From: Nilaparvata lugens
Lineage: Eukaryota > Arthropoda > Insecta > Hemiptera > Delphacidae
NCBI RefSeq assembly: GCF_014356525.2
Contig: NC_052505.1
Span: 124,001 to 188,000 of the forward strand
Direction of reading: 5' to 3'
Length of the DNA stretch: 64,000 nucleotides
In this document: piece after piece, positions 47,856 through 62,592 of the stretch
How positions within the stretch are numbered: position 1 is the stretch's first letter
Layout: the number at the start of each line of letters is the position of its first letter
Notes under the pieces: generated by a model
Databases searched by the model: none
Told to the model about the DNA's origin: nothing
The model's input: only the letters and a program-made list of their open reading frames with translations
Program-made: the position numbers and the translations under genes

Positions 47856-48887
47856 ACCCCCAGGAAGAGCTTTACAATATACATAGACGACTTGTATATT
47901 ATGTCATCAACAATAGAAGAGCATAATTTTATTGATAATATGAAAAATGTTATCAGTAGGCTTAGAGAAATTAATCTGAAACTTAATCCGGACAAATCAA
48001 AAATTTGCTTCAAATCGTTGAAAGTACTTGGACACATGGTTTCTGAAGAAGGAATATCTCCACTACCGGAAAACGTTGAAGCCATACTGGAATTACCAGT
48101 CCCAAAAAACCTAACTGAACTAAAGCGATTTCTAGGAGCAACTTCTTATTACAGGAAGTTCATACCCTGCCTATCGAAACGAGCTTATCCATTGACACAG
48201 TTGACACGAAAAGACACAAAATTCGAGTGGACAGAAGTTCACCAAAAAGCATTTGAAGATCTGAGAAACTGTTTGATTAAAAAACCTATATTGATGCATT
48301 ATAATGATGACAAAGAGATGTATATCATAACAGATGCATGCACTATTGGAATAGCTGGTTGCCTTGCACAAAAATATTTTGACGGTGTTATAAAACCAGT
48401 TGCGTATGTTCCAAGGCGTCTCACTAATTCAGAAGGAAACTGGCCTGTATCACATCTCGAAATGTTAGCAGTTACATACTGTATCAATCACTTTAGATCG
48501 CTGATAATAAATGACTATTTCACTATTCATACCGACCATGCTTCTCTGCAATATTACAAAAATATTAGAGAACCAAATTCAAGACTGGCTAAATTAGCAG
48601 CTAAGCTAGCCCAGTACAATTTCGACATAGTTTATAAACCAGGAAAGTCCTTACTCTTAGTTGATGCACTTTCCAGGGCTCCGATTGACAAAACAATCAA
48701 GCCAGAATGGTTAATCATAAATTCTATCGATAGTGTGAATATTGGGCTGTTGCAAAAACTAGATGAATTTCTAGGCAAAATTTATTTTTTGCTCCTAGAT
48801 CTCCATAAAGCAGACCTAATAACTGCAAGAAAATCACGAAATTATGTTTTGAAGGATGATATTTTATATTTCAAACAGTTGTATTAA
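47856..48887 (+). pseudogene. Gypsy RT C-terminus and RNase H
   Basis: The RT active site YIDDL is at 47880-47894, followed by LREINLKLNPDKSKICF, VLGHMVSEEGI and LKRFLGATSYYRKFIPC (RT thumb). The RNase H domain follows: MYIITDACTIGIAGCLAQ, SHLEMLAVTYCI and IHTDHASLQYY, ending at LVDALSRAPID. The frame stays open for 331 codons to a TAA at 48885-48887, beyond which the same frame continues. Motifs are well kept, but the N-terminal half of RT is disconnected. Confidence 0.9.
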
Positions 48888-50001
48888 AATGTCGTTCATT
48901 TGAAACTTGCAATCCCTACCACTTTGATTTCAAAAATACTTGGCCAATATCATAACGATATAACATTTGGTGGACATCTTGGTATACATAAGACCTTGTC
49001 GAAGTTAACACCAAAATACCATTGGCTGATGATTCGGCAAGATGTAATAGAATATGTGAAAACATGCCCAACTTGCCAAGTAGCTATGAAAAGTAAGGGA
49101 AAAAAGGGTGGTCCATCAAATCCCATCCCTATAACAAGTCAACCATTCGACACTATAAATGCATTGATGCATGTGGACCACTATCACTTTCGGGTGAAGA
49201 TACAAATATATTTTTGTAGCACTCGATCGCACGACTCGTTTCGCATATTGTGAACCAACAACGGCTATAGATGCCAAAAATACAGCAAAATTTATTTTGA
49301 ATTTTGCATCCCTTTATGGATTACCCCGAACCATTCATTCAGACAATGGGACGAATTTCAAGTCAGAACTCTTGAAACAGCTGTGTCTCTCATTGGGAAT
49401 ATCTCAAAAATTTTGGTCCCCTAATATGCCAAGTAAACAGGGAGTGACTGAAAGATATAATTCCACCCTAATGAATATGCTAAGATGCTATTCTAATGAC
49501 AAGCAGAATAATTGGCACTTGTATATTCGTCATGTATGTTTTGCTTATAACACAGCAGAACAGGCATTGTTGAACAGTTCAACCTCCTACTTGCTTCATG
49601 GATTCCACCCTCTCAGCTATTTAGACATAGCAATCCTACCGGCCGCACCTACCAGTACTGAAAGGGCTCAAGTTCTGAAAAATCTTCTGGAAATCAGAAA
49701 TTCCCTGCCAGAAATATTAAGTAATGCTCAAGCACAACAGAAAGAAGATTTCGATAAGAAAATAAAACAAGTCCAATTCAAAGAAGGTGATAAGGTTTTA
49801 ATCCAATACCCTAAAACACAGCCTGATACATGCACAAAGCTAAACAATCCATATAAAGGTCCCTTTATGGTAGTCAAACAAATAAGTCCTCAAAATGTTG
49901 AAGTGATTACTAATCGTAGGGGAAAATATTCTCCCGAAATAATACACATACAGAGATTGAAAAAATATCATTCAAGGGAGTCAGTTAATTACTTACAGTA
50001 A
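48888..50001 (+). pseudogene. Gypsy integrase
   Basis: Directly after one stop, in the same frame: zinc-binding HHCC module (HLGIHKTLSKL ... CPTCQ, about 48975-49080), then the start of the catalytic core (MHVDHYHF, first Asp). A frameshift near 49250 leads to 49297-50001 with HSDNGTNFKSEL (second Asp) and GVTERYNSTL (Glu), completing D,D-35-E. The C-terminal part (FKEGDKVLIQYPKT ... NPYKGPFMVV) is the usual SH3-like GPY/F-type tail. All catalytic residues are present; the stop and frameshift make it inactive. Confidence 0.9.
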
Positions 50002-50034
50002 ACTATCCCAATTTATAAAGAAGTAGAAGCTCAG

Positions 50035-50345
50035 TGAGATAATCATAATATATTGAGATTTATGCAGGCAAGTTACAAACTACTGTTTGGGAAACAATAG
50101 CTTAAAACAAGAAGAAATCATTCTATAAAGTTTTTATTATTATTGTGGAAAATATATTTTAGAGAGAGCTATTATATTTTATGGGCCTGAACTGCTGAAA
50201 TTTATCTATATAAGCCGGTTGGAGAATAATTTAGTCACAGTCTGTAAGCTAGCCAGAATTGACAACTGTATATGAATATTATTATTATATTATAAGAGAT
50301 TAAGTAATAAATACCTGGCTTGTAATATCCATGTCACACTAAATA
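50035..50345 (+). promoter_or_regulatory. LTR-like promoter/polyA segment
   Basis: Between integrase and the next gag-like frame: TATATAAG at about 50207, then a CAGTCTGT start-like site, AATAAA at about 50308 and ATGTCACA near 50332. This order resembles a short LTR, either 3' LTR of the preceding element or 5' LTR of the following one. No second copy was found in the window. Confidence 0.35.
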
Positions 50346-50404
50346 CTTTGTTAGCCAAAACTTTCACTTTTTTAATTTGCACTTGACTCTTTATCCTTTT
50401 TAAA

Positions 50405-52890
50405 ATGAGTCTCTTTTCGTCTGCGCAAAATGAGGTAGCAGACACACTGCCGACGGCGGTAGTAGCGATGATTGACGCTAAGGGGGGTGCAATGGAGTCC
50501 ACCGCCCAGATATCTCCAATCACCGCCAAGAATCCTGGGAACAGCAACAAATCATTAAATGTCTCCCAAGAAACAAAAAGGAGGGTTATAGTAGAGGGGA
50601 TGATCAAGTCATTTTCTAACTGTTTAGAAAAAACAATGGCAATAGTAATGAAGGACTTAAAGGCGGAAATGAAGGAAATGCGGGAATCATTGAAGGATAC
50701 GTCGGTAAGGATGGGCAAGGAAACTGCAGACACAATACCAGCAGTAGAACGTAAGTTGGTCACTATTGATAGCAAGGTAGAAAATCATAGGGAGGAATTG
50801 AAGGTCATGACAGATTTGCAAAACGAAAATCAGGAAATAATTACAACCGACTTAGCAGCAAAAATAGATACAATTACTTGTGAGTCAAATAAAAGAATAG
50901 ATAGCTTAACAGCACAAAACACCGCGCAAATTCATGAAATAGCAACAAACATTAAAGCCGATTGTCAAAAAGAAATTCAAGAGCAAGTGGTAATTAAAAC
51001 ACAGGACATAAACTCGACAGTAAATAGGAAGAATAGTCAACTTATTTCTATAAATTAACAACAGAATAGTGAATCTACACTAATAGCTCACCCAAATTCT
51101 GATATCAATCAAAACAAAGTACTACTTAATTCATCGGAAACAGCCATTGGAGAACAGCAATTATTTTCATCTGAATTAAATGCCAAAGTAGTAGATAATG
51201 AAACGGAAGCTACTAGTCATTGAAAACAGGCCCAAGAGAAGTTAGTACAACTCAAGAGTCAAGTACATCAATTTCCGCATGAGAATGTAGAGCCTATCCC
51301 CGTAGCAATGTTTGATTTACTGCACAGTTTCAATGAATTAGGCCGTTTTGACAATACAGACCGCTATCTTCAACCTAAAGAATTTATAGATCAGATAAAA
51401 TTGGTACAATCCTTAACACCCACCTCTTGGAGTATGTGGCGTCTTCGATTATCAAGCTTGTTAAGCAGTGAACCTCTGATGTTTTTCCAGATCCATAATC
51501 ACAAATTTAGGACATTAGACGAAATCAGTGCAGCTTTCCTGGAACAATATTGGAGTAAAAATAGACAAATGGATACACTAGCCAATATCATTGCTAGCGA
51601 ATATAATCCTTGGACAGATGACACATACATCAATTTTGTTACTACAATTAAATTGAAAAATGCTCAGTTAGATGAGCCAATAAGTGATTCTGCTTTAGCA
51701 AATATAATCGTAAAAAATCTACCCTTCCGAGTCAAAACAGCATTGGCTACACAGCCAATAACTGGTTGCAAACATCTAATAGATCATTTATACAGCATAC
51801 AATCTGTGATGGCAATACCAAGTCACCAATCAGATCAATCGTATTCACAAAATCAATACAATTCAAATGCTAATCAGTATGCCAGGCAAGTTTATGAATC
51901 GGTACCATATGATCGCTTCTGACCTACTCCTCAATTCGAACGCCGCAATGATCAGAAACAAAATAATAACTGGAATAATAAAAGTTTTCAAAATCGTCCA
52001 ACAAACCATTATCCACAGCAAACTTATCAAAGAAATTATTATGATGGCCATGATTGATTGGACACAAATAATGGTTATGCTCACAATAATTATAATAGAA
52101 ATCATAAACCACCAACACAACAAATAAGTATAAATTACACCGTAGAGCATGTGTCCAGATTAAATCAACAAAAAACACCTGATAACCCACCACCAAAAAT
52201 AGAGAAGACTACATCTGAACAATTATGAATATATGATAACCCTGATACAACCCACATAAGCTCAGAGAAAATAGATAAAGAAAATAAAGATGCCTCAGCC
52301 TCATATACCACCTTTGTGAATGACTTACCGAAATTATTATTAGAAGAACAGAAACCAACACCAAAAACCGCCGCCCACCATGCACATAAAACAAACTGCA
52401 AGCAACAACCCCTATTAAGCATACTATTCCCCACCGACGATCCATCACCGCAGGAAGAGCAACCCGTCACCGAAGAGTCACTACTGAATATAAACCGTCA
52501 CCAGGAGGAGACCGCCACTATGCATCCGCGCACAGGACCAGCACGTGTGCATCAATGGATCCCACCAAAGCAGATCAAGGACCCCTAGATGGAAGACCGA
52601 GAGGACAGCATCCGGGAGAAGAGGAGCGCCCACCGCATGGCCCGGAGAAGGAAACGCCCTAGGAGGACACCCGACCGACATCAGGACAGAGAAAACAGAC
52701 TACCGGAGAAAAGGGGCATGCATCGCAAGACCTGGAGGCAGAAGCGACGAGGGAGGTACCACGCACGCCGATGGAGGCCGCATACATGTTTCAAACACCC
52801 GAGGAGGGTACCGGACCGACACCAGGATGGAGGACAGAGGATCGACGTCATGCATCTGCAGCACATACGCTTTAAAGGCTATGATCAGTG
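50405..52890 (+). pseudogene. second gag-like region, broken
   Basis: 50405-51058 (217 codons) has an Ala/Thr-rich start and a predicted coiled coil (LEKTMAIVMKDLKAEMKEMR and on). After a stop, 51308-51922 reads as capsid-like gag: QPKEFIDQIKLVQSLTPTSW, LLSSEPLMFFQ and DEISAAFLEQYWSKNRQMD. From 51923 frames are broken, with Gln/Asn-rich and then Pro-rich pieces. Around 52545-52890 overlapping frames are strongly basic (RRRKRPRRTPDRHQD) and contain an internal near-repeat (GACCGACATCAGGA/GACCGACACCAGGA). It lies downstream of a complete pol order, so it belongs to a different element. No protease or RT follows. Confidence 0.65.
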
Positions 52891-52939
52891 ATGTGACCGA
52901 AAAAACGGACCAAATAAATGGGATAAAACCGAAACATGC

Positions 52940-53461
52940 GTGGATAATAATAAAGTGGACTACTTATGGAGATTGACAAAGGATAGAAGGTGTTTAATAA
53001 GATCAAGAGAAATAAGGAATTATATTAAGAGGGTGGAAGTACCTGGCTACTATATGTTGAGAGGCGATATTATTAAAGAGATGATAAATGTTTTGATATG
53101 GTGTGTAATGTTTGTTATGACTGTGATATTAATAAAAGACTGTGTTGTGGATATGATGAAGAATATTGTATTGTTATTATTAAAAGAATCTACTATTGAT
53201 GATTGGAAAGCTAATATTACAAAAATGTTTATTGTTGTGAGCATAATGATTTATAATGAACCGAAATCGAGAATATTAAATGAAAATGAGAGGAAAAATG
53301 CATTAAGACTACAGGATGATTGGGAAAGGAACGAATTGAAAGGAACTACAATTAATGAAGCAAGGAATTGTTTAAAAAGATACACCAGATACAAGGGTTT
53401 TGAATTTATGAAGAGAAAATTATCATTAGGACTGCCTCATCTATCAATAACAAATGGATAG
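52940..53461 (+). CDS. unrecognised frame with hydrophobic segment
   Basis: A 173-codon open frame with no family recognised. It has one strongly hydrophobic stretch (NVLIWCVMFVMTVILI) that could be a membrane segment, then a charged C-terminal half rich in Asn, Lys and Arg. In the same frame, after the stop, more open sequence follows (LTGLQDIYRQECKNIRE). It lies between the second gag-like region and the LTR, where an envelope or remnant pol would be expected, but there is no motif to decide. Confidence 0.3.
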   Translation: MDNNKVDYLWRLTKDRRCLIRSREIRNYIKRVEVPGYYMLRGDIIKEMINVLIWCVMFVMTVILIKDCVVDMMKNIVLLLLKESTIDDWKANITKMFIVVSIMIYNEPKSRILNENERKNALRLQDDWERNELKGTTINEARNCLKRYTRYKGFEFMKRKLSLGLPHLSITNG

Positions 53462-54633
53462 CAGATAACCTAACCGGCCTACAGGATATCTACAGACAGG
53501 AATGCAAGAATATACGAGAAAGCCACGAAATTTTTACATGCAATATCGCAGAATTTGAAGTAAATACAATAAGAAGTCAAAGGAAAACATCACTATCAAC
53601 CAATTACTGACCTGTCTTTTATAAATTTAATATTGATGAAGCAACCTCGTGTCAACAAATCCAACTTTTGATTTCTTCCAACCGTTAGAAGCCTGAAACA
53701 AACAAAAGGACAATTTTTAAGTATGTATTTTAGTAATCAACATCTTATAAAAAAGGTCACAAGCGAGGATAGCAAAAATAAATTAAGGAATTACCTCAAA
53801 ATGTGAAAATTGTGACGAATAGGTTGATTTTGTATTGTGGAATAGAAGCTTAGAAATTATGACGCCAGGAAAGCGGATATCTAGAACCAGTTTTTGTTTT
53901 TTCGGATTGGTTTCTACGGATTTGCAGATTTGACGCCTAGTGAGATCGGACTCCCCAGTAGTCAGCTAGCCAAAGTCACCTAAATCAAGTATGTAGCCCT
54001 CAAGCATATGTTTGTGAAAAAAGAAATTGTTCCCAAAAAAAGCCATTTATATATGTTATTTAATGTATTTATTAATGTTAATATATTTATTTATATGTTT
54101 TATATTTTATTACCATTATTTATGCCATGTTGTTACTGAGAAACCTCAATTGAAACGAGTTACCATCAAAGCCAAAAACCAATGTATAGCAAAAAGAAGA
54201 ACTGTACCTGATCCATAGAATATTATTAATATTGAGACCTAGAAATTGTAATGAAGTATAAGCCCCAAAAAATTTGTAAATTGGAATTATATTTTTAAAG
54301 GAAATTTGTTATATTGAGAGTCAGATGTGTTTGTATGAAGATCAGTTGGCACCATTGCAAGCGGCAAATTTGAAAAGTATTGTTTCAGGTTATAAAGAGA
54401 AATGTGTTTAAGATGTTGTATTTGTGATATTTTTTGTGTTGATAAGGAGAATTTGTTATTATATTTGATGGAGATCTAAGGGGGGTGTAAGCAGATGAAG
54501 TCTGCATATTGTTGTGATATTTGAAAGTGTTTTTGTTGGATAATTATAGGTTATGTTGATATGTTAAAGAAAGAATTTGTATTAAAAACATTGTTGATTC
54601 TCAAAATATTTTGAATTCAAATTCGGGGGCGTG
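53462..54633. other. AT-rich 3' part of the LTR element with polypurine tract
   Basis: A short frame ending at 54218 holds a membrane-like stretch (CYLMYLLMLIYLFICFIFYY) followed by a basic tail, possibly an envelope remnant but unproven. The end (TTCGGGGGCG, about 54623-54631) fits a polypurine tract directly before the LTR. Confidence 0.35.
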
Positions 54634-56392
<1,759 letters not shown>

Positions 56393-57389
56393 ACTTTGCA
56401 CAAAATGTGAAAAAGGAAGAGATTGAAAAGATCATATTGAATAGATAAATATAAGAGTTGAATGACAAAAAAAATATAATACTGTAGGTCAATACATAAG
56501 TTGCTCCTAATTTTTTTAATTTATTAAATGTGTTCATACATAGGCCTAATGATGTGTTATAAAAGTAGGATTTCTTATTTCAAAGTGTTTTGTATGTCAA
56601 GAGCAATGTTTCATGATTTAATATTTTGTGTTCTTTCCTTTTGATGTATATTTTAAAAAAAATTCTATTGAAGTAAAGAAGTATATCATAGTATGTCTAT
56701 TGAAGTTAGAATAAGGAAAATAATGAAAAAATACTGTATTGCATATACAGAATAAGATAAAATGAAGAATAGAAATAGAAAACCTATTGAATCATGCTGC
56801 AACAATATGGTATTGAGTAGAATTGAATTCAGTGAGTATAGTAATGCACTCACTGAGTTGTCGTGTATTGAATGTACTCAATGGTTATTCTACTTGAAAT
56901 AATGTATATAATAATATTGTAGTTCTATGATTTGAGGTAATTAAATCATAGTGATTCAATTTTTCTTTGTCTAAGAACTTATGCTATTGATTTTTAGAAT
57001 TAAATCATAATAATAATTTAGATCTTGTAGTTGTTTTCCATCTTAAGTAGTATACTAATAACAATCTATGACATTTTATTAGGCTATAGGAATTCCATAA
57101 TACTTTCGAATTATTAATGTATATGTATGAATATTTTTGAAGTAATTATATCATAGCGTTTGAATTTTTCGTTTGAAGGTGTAACTTCTACTGAATGAAT
57201 TTGCTTGGAAAATTGTTTAATATTAAAGGTACGAGGAATAACGTAATTTATCAAGTATGACATATATAGTCTCAATCATATTTCAAAACTTTAATACTTA
57301 GAAATTCTTCATTATCTAATTAATTATTTTATGTATTTTGTGCATCTAATACTTTACATGTTTGCTTCGAATAATCTAATTTTTGTATG
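56393..57389. other. AT-rich DNA without gene
   Basis: Nothing recognised on either strand. Confidence 0.6.
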
Positions 57390-57786
57390 AAAAGTTCATA
57401 CTAGTAGTTGTACAAATCGACCAGAATGGACAGGCAGAGTCGGCTGTCAAAGCGAAGGAGGGGAAGATGTCATAAACCATGGGTTTTGACAGCTCTTCAA
57501 GCACATAATATTTTCAATTTATTTCCCTTTTTCAATTTCCAATAGTAAAATCAGGATCACTAGAAAGCCAAATTGCGCTGACACAATAAGTTCAAAAAGT
57601 TCATACTAGTAGTTGTACAAATCGACCAGAATGGACAGCCAGAGTCGGCTGTCAAAGCGAAGGAGGGGAAGATGTCATGAACCATGGGTTTTGACAGCTC
57701 TTCAAGCACATTAAATTTTTAATTTACTTCCCTTTTTTAATTTTCAATAGTAAAATCAGGATCACTAGAAAGCCAAATTGCGCTGA
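57390..57786. repeat. tandem duplication, 193-bp unit
   Basis: 57390-57582 and 57595-57786 are near-identical (AAAAGTTCATACTAGTAGTT to AAGCCAAATTGCGCTGAC), joined by a 12-base spacer. Non-coding. Confidence 0.92.
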
Positions 57787-57853
57787 CTGAATGAAAAATC
57801 GCAGAGCTTCAGAGTGGTGGAACTTTCCAGTCTCCCCACCAGCCGGCATTTTC

Positions 57854-58542
57854 ATATTGGATTTTCCCACTTTTTCGAGACAGTCTTTTTTGTGCCGCTC
57901 CTCCGAACACTCAAAGACTCTGACTGGTCAGGACCTGGACCTTCCTCTAGACCTCACCTTCCAGCCAAGCTGACAAGATGGTCATCATAAAGGGGATTGG
58001 TATCATACTCAATAAATTATCCATAATCTCATTAGTTATAATGTCATGTTGTTTTTCTTTTTCATAGGAATTAAAAAATAACAAATAAAATTTCGAGAAT
58101 TCAAATCAAGAGGAAAATCCTCGAAATATTAAATACTGTACCTAAATAGTTTTCAAAAATTAATCAAATTGAAATAAATAGGAACTCATTTTTAAATAAG
58201 ATACTTGACACTTGTTCAATAATAATCTGTTTTCCTTTTCTTCATAGCCTAGATTATAATTATAACTTTCAACTTATACATTTCAAATTATTTTTTTTTT
58301 AAATATTGTAAACCAATAAATTTTTCATTTCTTAGAATGTTTTCTTCTTTTCATTTCTTTAAAAAATCTGCTCTATCATCTTCAGCTATGTATCTCCTTT
58401 GTAACTCTTCTTCCCATCTGGGAAGTGGTGGAGCCCCCAATATTTACAAAAAATTATAACTTGGTTACAAATGGTGAAACATATCATTTGTTCTATATTA
58501 ACGTAATGCAATTGTGAAAGCTCACTGTCCGGTAAGTCACAA
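57854..58542. repeat. direct repeat B, copy 2 (about 689 bp)
   Basis: Second copy of 41714-42410 in the same orientation. One difference is a missing TTTCCACTT duplication near the left border. Confidence 0.85.
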
Positions 58543-59040
58543 TTTGCAGTTTTTGTGAAAATGTAGATGGAGGAAAAATGTTGTGTACATCACGAGTGAA
58601 AAAAGTTTCTCTCCCTCAAGAAAATTGTTGCTATCTCAGGCTTCAAACTTTCCCCTCGAGGAGAAAAAAGTAGCCTACTTTTCACTCCAGATATACAAAT
58701 AACTATTTCAGCCAGAATAGTTTTTTAGACAAGGTGCTAAATGAACGTCTACAGGTTTATCAATGCTGTATCAGCAATATGAAAACTCATGCAGTTAATA
58801 TGTCTTCGGAAGAAGGTTTTGATATTTACATAGAGAAATGATTCTCTTCCATTTGTATTCAATTACATTTTCAAGATTATTCAAGCCCTGCTAGAATGAT
58901 TGAATCACTGTACAGTCAGTCATTACATTTAATATTGAGATGAGGGGTATTTTAGCAAGTTGAACAAAAAAAAAATGTCCTATACATCTTTTCGGTATTT
59001 CTCCAAATGGAAAATGATTTGTGGGTTGTCAAAACTCCCC
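58543..59040. other. non-coding flank of the satellite array
   Basis: No gene; AT-rich. Confidence 0.5.
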
Positions 59041-60690
59041 CTGGAATGGAACTATTCAACTTATCCCTAATTTAGCTATGGCTAAACACTTCGCAAGCTG
59101 AACAAAAAAGCTTGCAATAAATTTTTCGTGGAAAACAAATTTAAATGTTTACAAAATATTTGGAGGTGATCAGAGGTGCCGTGGGGAAGAATTTGGATGT
59201 TCTGGAGGTTTTCCCGTAGCCTCCAGTGTAGTAGGCAACAGATTTAGTGTTCAGTTTTCACAGCGAACTCATAGTTTTGGCTAAGAATTTCTCATATTTG
59301 GGAAAACTTCAAATTTTCGATGAAAACTCAATTTCCCGGGTTGCCATTTGAATTTGGTTGAAATTCAGCTACGGCTATACACTCATCTTGGTGAGCTGAA
59401 CATGAAAGCTTGTAATGAATTATTTGTGGGGAACAAATTTAAATGTGTTCCAAATACTTGGGGGTGGCCAGGGGTGCCGGGGGTCTGGAGGTTTCTCTGT
59501 AGTCTCCAGTGTAGTATGCAACAGATTTGGTGTTCAGCTTTTAAAGCAATCTCATAGTTTTGGCTGAGAATTTTTCATGTTTGGAAAAACTTAAATTTTT
59601 TATAAAAAATCAATTTTCCGGGTCGCCATTCAAATTTAGTTAAAATTCAGCTACGGCTTTACACTTGAATTGGCGAGCTGAACAAAAAAGTTTCTAATGA
59701 ATTTTTTGTGGGAAAAAAATTCAAATATTATTATTATTCATTATTTTGTCCCAAATATTTGGGTGTCGTCCAGTTGTGCCTGGGAGGGGGGGGGATACAT
59801 TTGGAAGGTCCGGAGGTTTTCCCGTAGTCTCCAGTGTAGTATGCAGCAGATTTGGTGTTCAGTTTTCACAGCGATCTTATAGTTTTGGCTGAGAATTTTT
59901 CCTATTTGGGAAAACTTCAAAATATATAGTATACTTCGATGAAACTTCGATGAAATAGTATATTTCTTACGTAGGGCCATAATTGAGACTTTTCCGGCTC
60001 GAATTCGGTTTTCAAGTCCGAGGCCGTAGGCCAGAAAGCAAAAGTGGAAGGTCATAGCTCTAGAAAATCTGAGGTAATCTGAATATCAGGAAATTGTCCA
60101 AGTATTTTCATTTTTTATTCTGATTTGTTTAAATAACCTAAAAGATTATGTTCAATTATGTGGGAGGTTGAGCTTATACTTTTTTATTCTTTCTAATGAC
60201 AATAAGATGATATTATTATAAATGTTCCAATTATTGAATAATAAACTCAAATAATGAAAAGTTTTTTGATCAGCTATTTTAGCATACTTGAAATTCAGCG
60301 GAAAGAAACCTGTTCTGACGTCAGACGAGAGTCGTCTGCAAACAATGTCTTTCAGATCTTCGTAGGGACTGGAAAACTGCTTCTATATGCAGTGTGGCGA
60401 AAACTCAATTTTCTGGGTCTTTATTTGAATCTGGTCGAAATCGAACTATGGATATAGGCTTATCTCCGGGAGCTGAACAAAAAAGCTTCTATCAAAATTT
60501 TCCGTGCTTTCATCGTGCGAGGCTTTTTTAAATGTGTCGAAAAAATTTGGGGGCCTCTAGGGGTGCCAGGGGGGGAAACTTTCGTGATTTGTTGGTTTTC
60601 CCATAGCTTCCAGTGTGTTTCCTAACTGATTTTGAGGTGGGCTCTCCGAGACAATCAGCCGTATTGGCTGAGAATTTTCTGTAATTTTTT
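59041..60690. repeat. satellite-like array, about 300-bp unit
   Basis: Three diverged tandem copies, anchored by CTCCAGTGTAG at 59221, 59504 and 59828. Each has the order GAGCTGAACA..AAAGCTT, a GGGGTGCC-like motif, CTCCAGTGTAG, TTTTGGCT(A/G)AGAATTT and TCAATTTCCCGGGT. A fourth partial copy lies at about 60380-60690 after some 450 bases of unrelated AT-rich DNA. Small open frames inside are repeat by-products. Confidence 0.82.
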
Positions 60691-61301
60691 GTCTTTTGCA
60701 GCTCTAATATAATAAGAGCAACAACAACGCTGATGTGTGACATGTTCTATTTGAATTGAAATAGCAGATTGACATTGAATTTAATCACATTCCTAGGATA
60801 TATTTAAGATTGGATTCCACTTGACTGGTTTCGTGGTATACAGTACTCAAGCAATAGATTATCGAAACCTATTTGAGGGTGTGTGCAACTGTGCATAGTC
60901 CTTATTGGCATTTAGCACCTCATTCCACAGTATTGAATTAAGGGCTCTGACAATGGACGTCATCAATACGAGCACTTCAATTTAGTGCTGTATGTAATAT
61001 GCAAACTCCTGGATAGATTCAATGTTATTACATGAGGTAGTTTTATAGATGAATTTATTTTTGGTGAATTATCCTGTCTTCTATAAACGTTCAAGATCTG
61101 ACTAAAAAGAAAACAAAAATGAACAATATTATATAGTGAAAAAGATCACATTCATAATATCCAATTTGATATTAGCCTATTTGAATTTTGAGCCTAATTA
61201 TTATTGAAGCGAATATTGACGAGAATGATATTATGAACTGAATATTCAATCATAAAGTAGGGACTAATTTCTGTTGAATCAATAAGACAACCGTTATAAT
61301 G
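60691..61301. other. AT-rich DNA without gene
   Basis: Nothing recognised. Confidence 0.55.
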
Positions 61302-61943
61302 TTAGCTGCAAATGTTTCTAACATCATTTTTTCCATTCTCGTATTTTTTAAATGGAAATTCATCAAAGATAGTATCTTGAACATCATGAATGCTCGACTC
61401 ATCTTCGAAGACTGCATGAATTCCAATTTGATTGACAACTGAATGAAAAATCGAATTTAAAGCATTTTGAGAATTCGATTTGACTCTTGAACAAAATAAA
61501 ATTTTGCTAATTTCTAAAAATTCAGCTTTGGAGTGTGACAGATTATCATCAATCAACTACGAATGATTCATCTCAAATAAAAATAACAAAATATTATTTA
61601 TGGAGCTATGAATGTCTTTGAAAGTAGACGAGACCAGCACAGTTAACTCTCTCAATTGGTGATGAGAAAGATGAACAAGATGAAGAAAATGGCTTACTCC
61701 GATGAATTCAGTGTCTCCATTATTTCCAAAAGGAGCTGCTGATGGAACTTGAATCCTTGAGAATGTCACAGTTCCGTTGAGAGGAATATTAAAAAAGGAA
61801 GCAGGAACTGAAAGCCAAGCTGCGCACTCGAGATGATTGGAGAAGAAACAAAGTGAATTTAACTGAGAAGTGGTGAAAATTTTCCAGTCCCTCTCATTCC
61901 CCCTTTTTACTGAAACTTCCAAAAGTCTCGAAAGAGATACCAT
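61302..61943 (-). pseudogene. unrecognised frame with one internal stop
   Basis: ATG 61943 opens a minus-strand frame that has a single TAG at 61557 and then continues in the same frame to 61302, about 213 codons in all. The first part has mixed, protein-like composition (CAAWLSVPASFFNIPLNGTV, SHFLHLVHLSHHQLREL). The second part is acidic (IHAVFEDESSIHDVQDTIFD). No family recognised. It could be an exon of a decayed gene or chance. Confidence 0.3.
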
Positions 61944-62499
61944 TCAGTGTCTCTACCATTCATCAAACGATCTTTTGTAAGATGATCTCTTGTAATTGAT
62001 CTTTTTTAATGGGGAAAATACTTATTAAGTCTGTTGTGATTTCTTCAAGTTTTTCACACATTTAGTATATTTCAATGTACACGTATCTAAGCATTGTGAC
62101 ATATTTTTTGTGGGAGGATTTGATGGAAAATTCCACCAACTCAAGAAGAATCAATATTGTATTAATAGGAAATGAGGTTCGCATTATCTGAGACACTTGA
62201 GCATTATCAAATTATATTTTTAATTCTATTTTTCTCATTGTTGACACTGCCGCCTGCCTCAGCGATGAAATGTTTTATCAAGATAGTGTGAAACAATCCT
62301 TCTTTCTATTTTTCTTCTTCTTTTTCATACTTTTCAGTTGATTTTTCTTATTCAACAAACTTTGTAAAGTTATTTTTTAGTTTATACTTTCCTGTTTTTA
62401 TTACATTACATATTGTCTTTTTCTTTATTTATTTCGAACTTCGAATGTCATAACAATTCCTAGTAAACTTACCTAATTATGTTCTTAATATTGTTTTTG
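61944..62499. other. AT-rich DNA without gene
   Basis: No coding signal; T-rich toward the right. Confidence 0.5.
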
Positions 62500-62592
62500 T
62501 GATTGGGCACCCGCCGAAAAACCTACAGGTTTGGCAGGACCCTAAATTGTTTTTTTGAAATTGTGAATAAAATTTGATTTGAATTTGAATTA
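62500..62592 (+). repeat. possible LINE 3' end
   Basis: A GC-richer stretch (GGGCACCCGCCGAAAAACCT) followed by AATAAA and a TTTGAATTTGAATT-type tail looks like a LINE 3' terminus. No coding part is attached. Confidence 0.4.

Noticed and set aside
52589..52891. Arg-rich frame as a separate DNA-binding protein
   Set aside because: Overlapping frames over an internal near-repeat following gag; more likely a decayed gag C-terminus.
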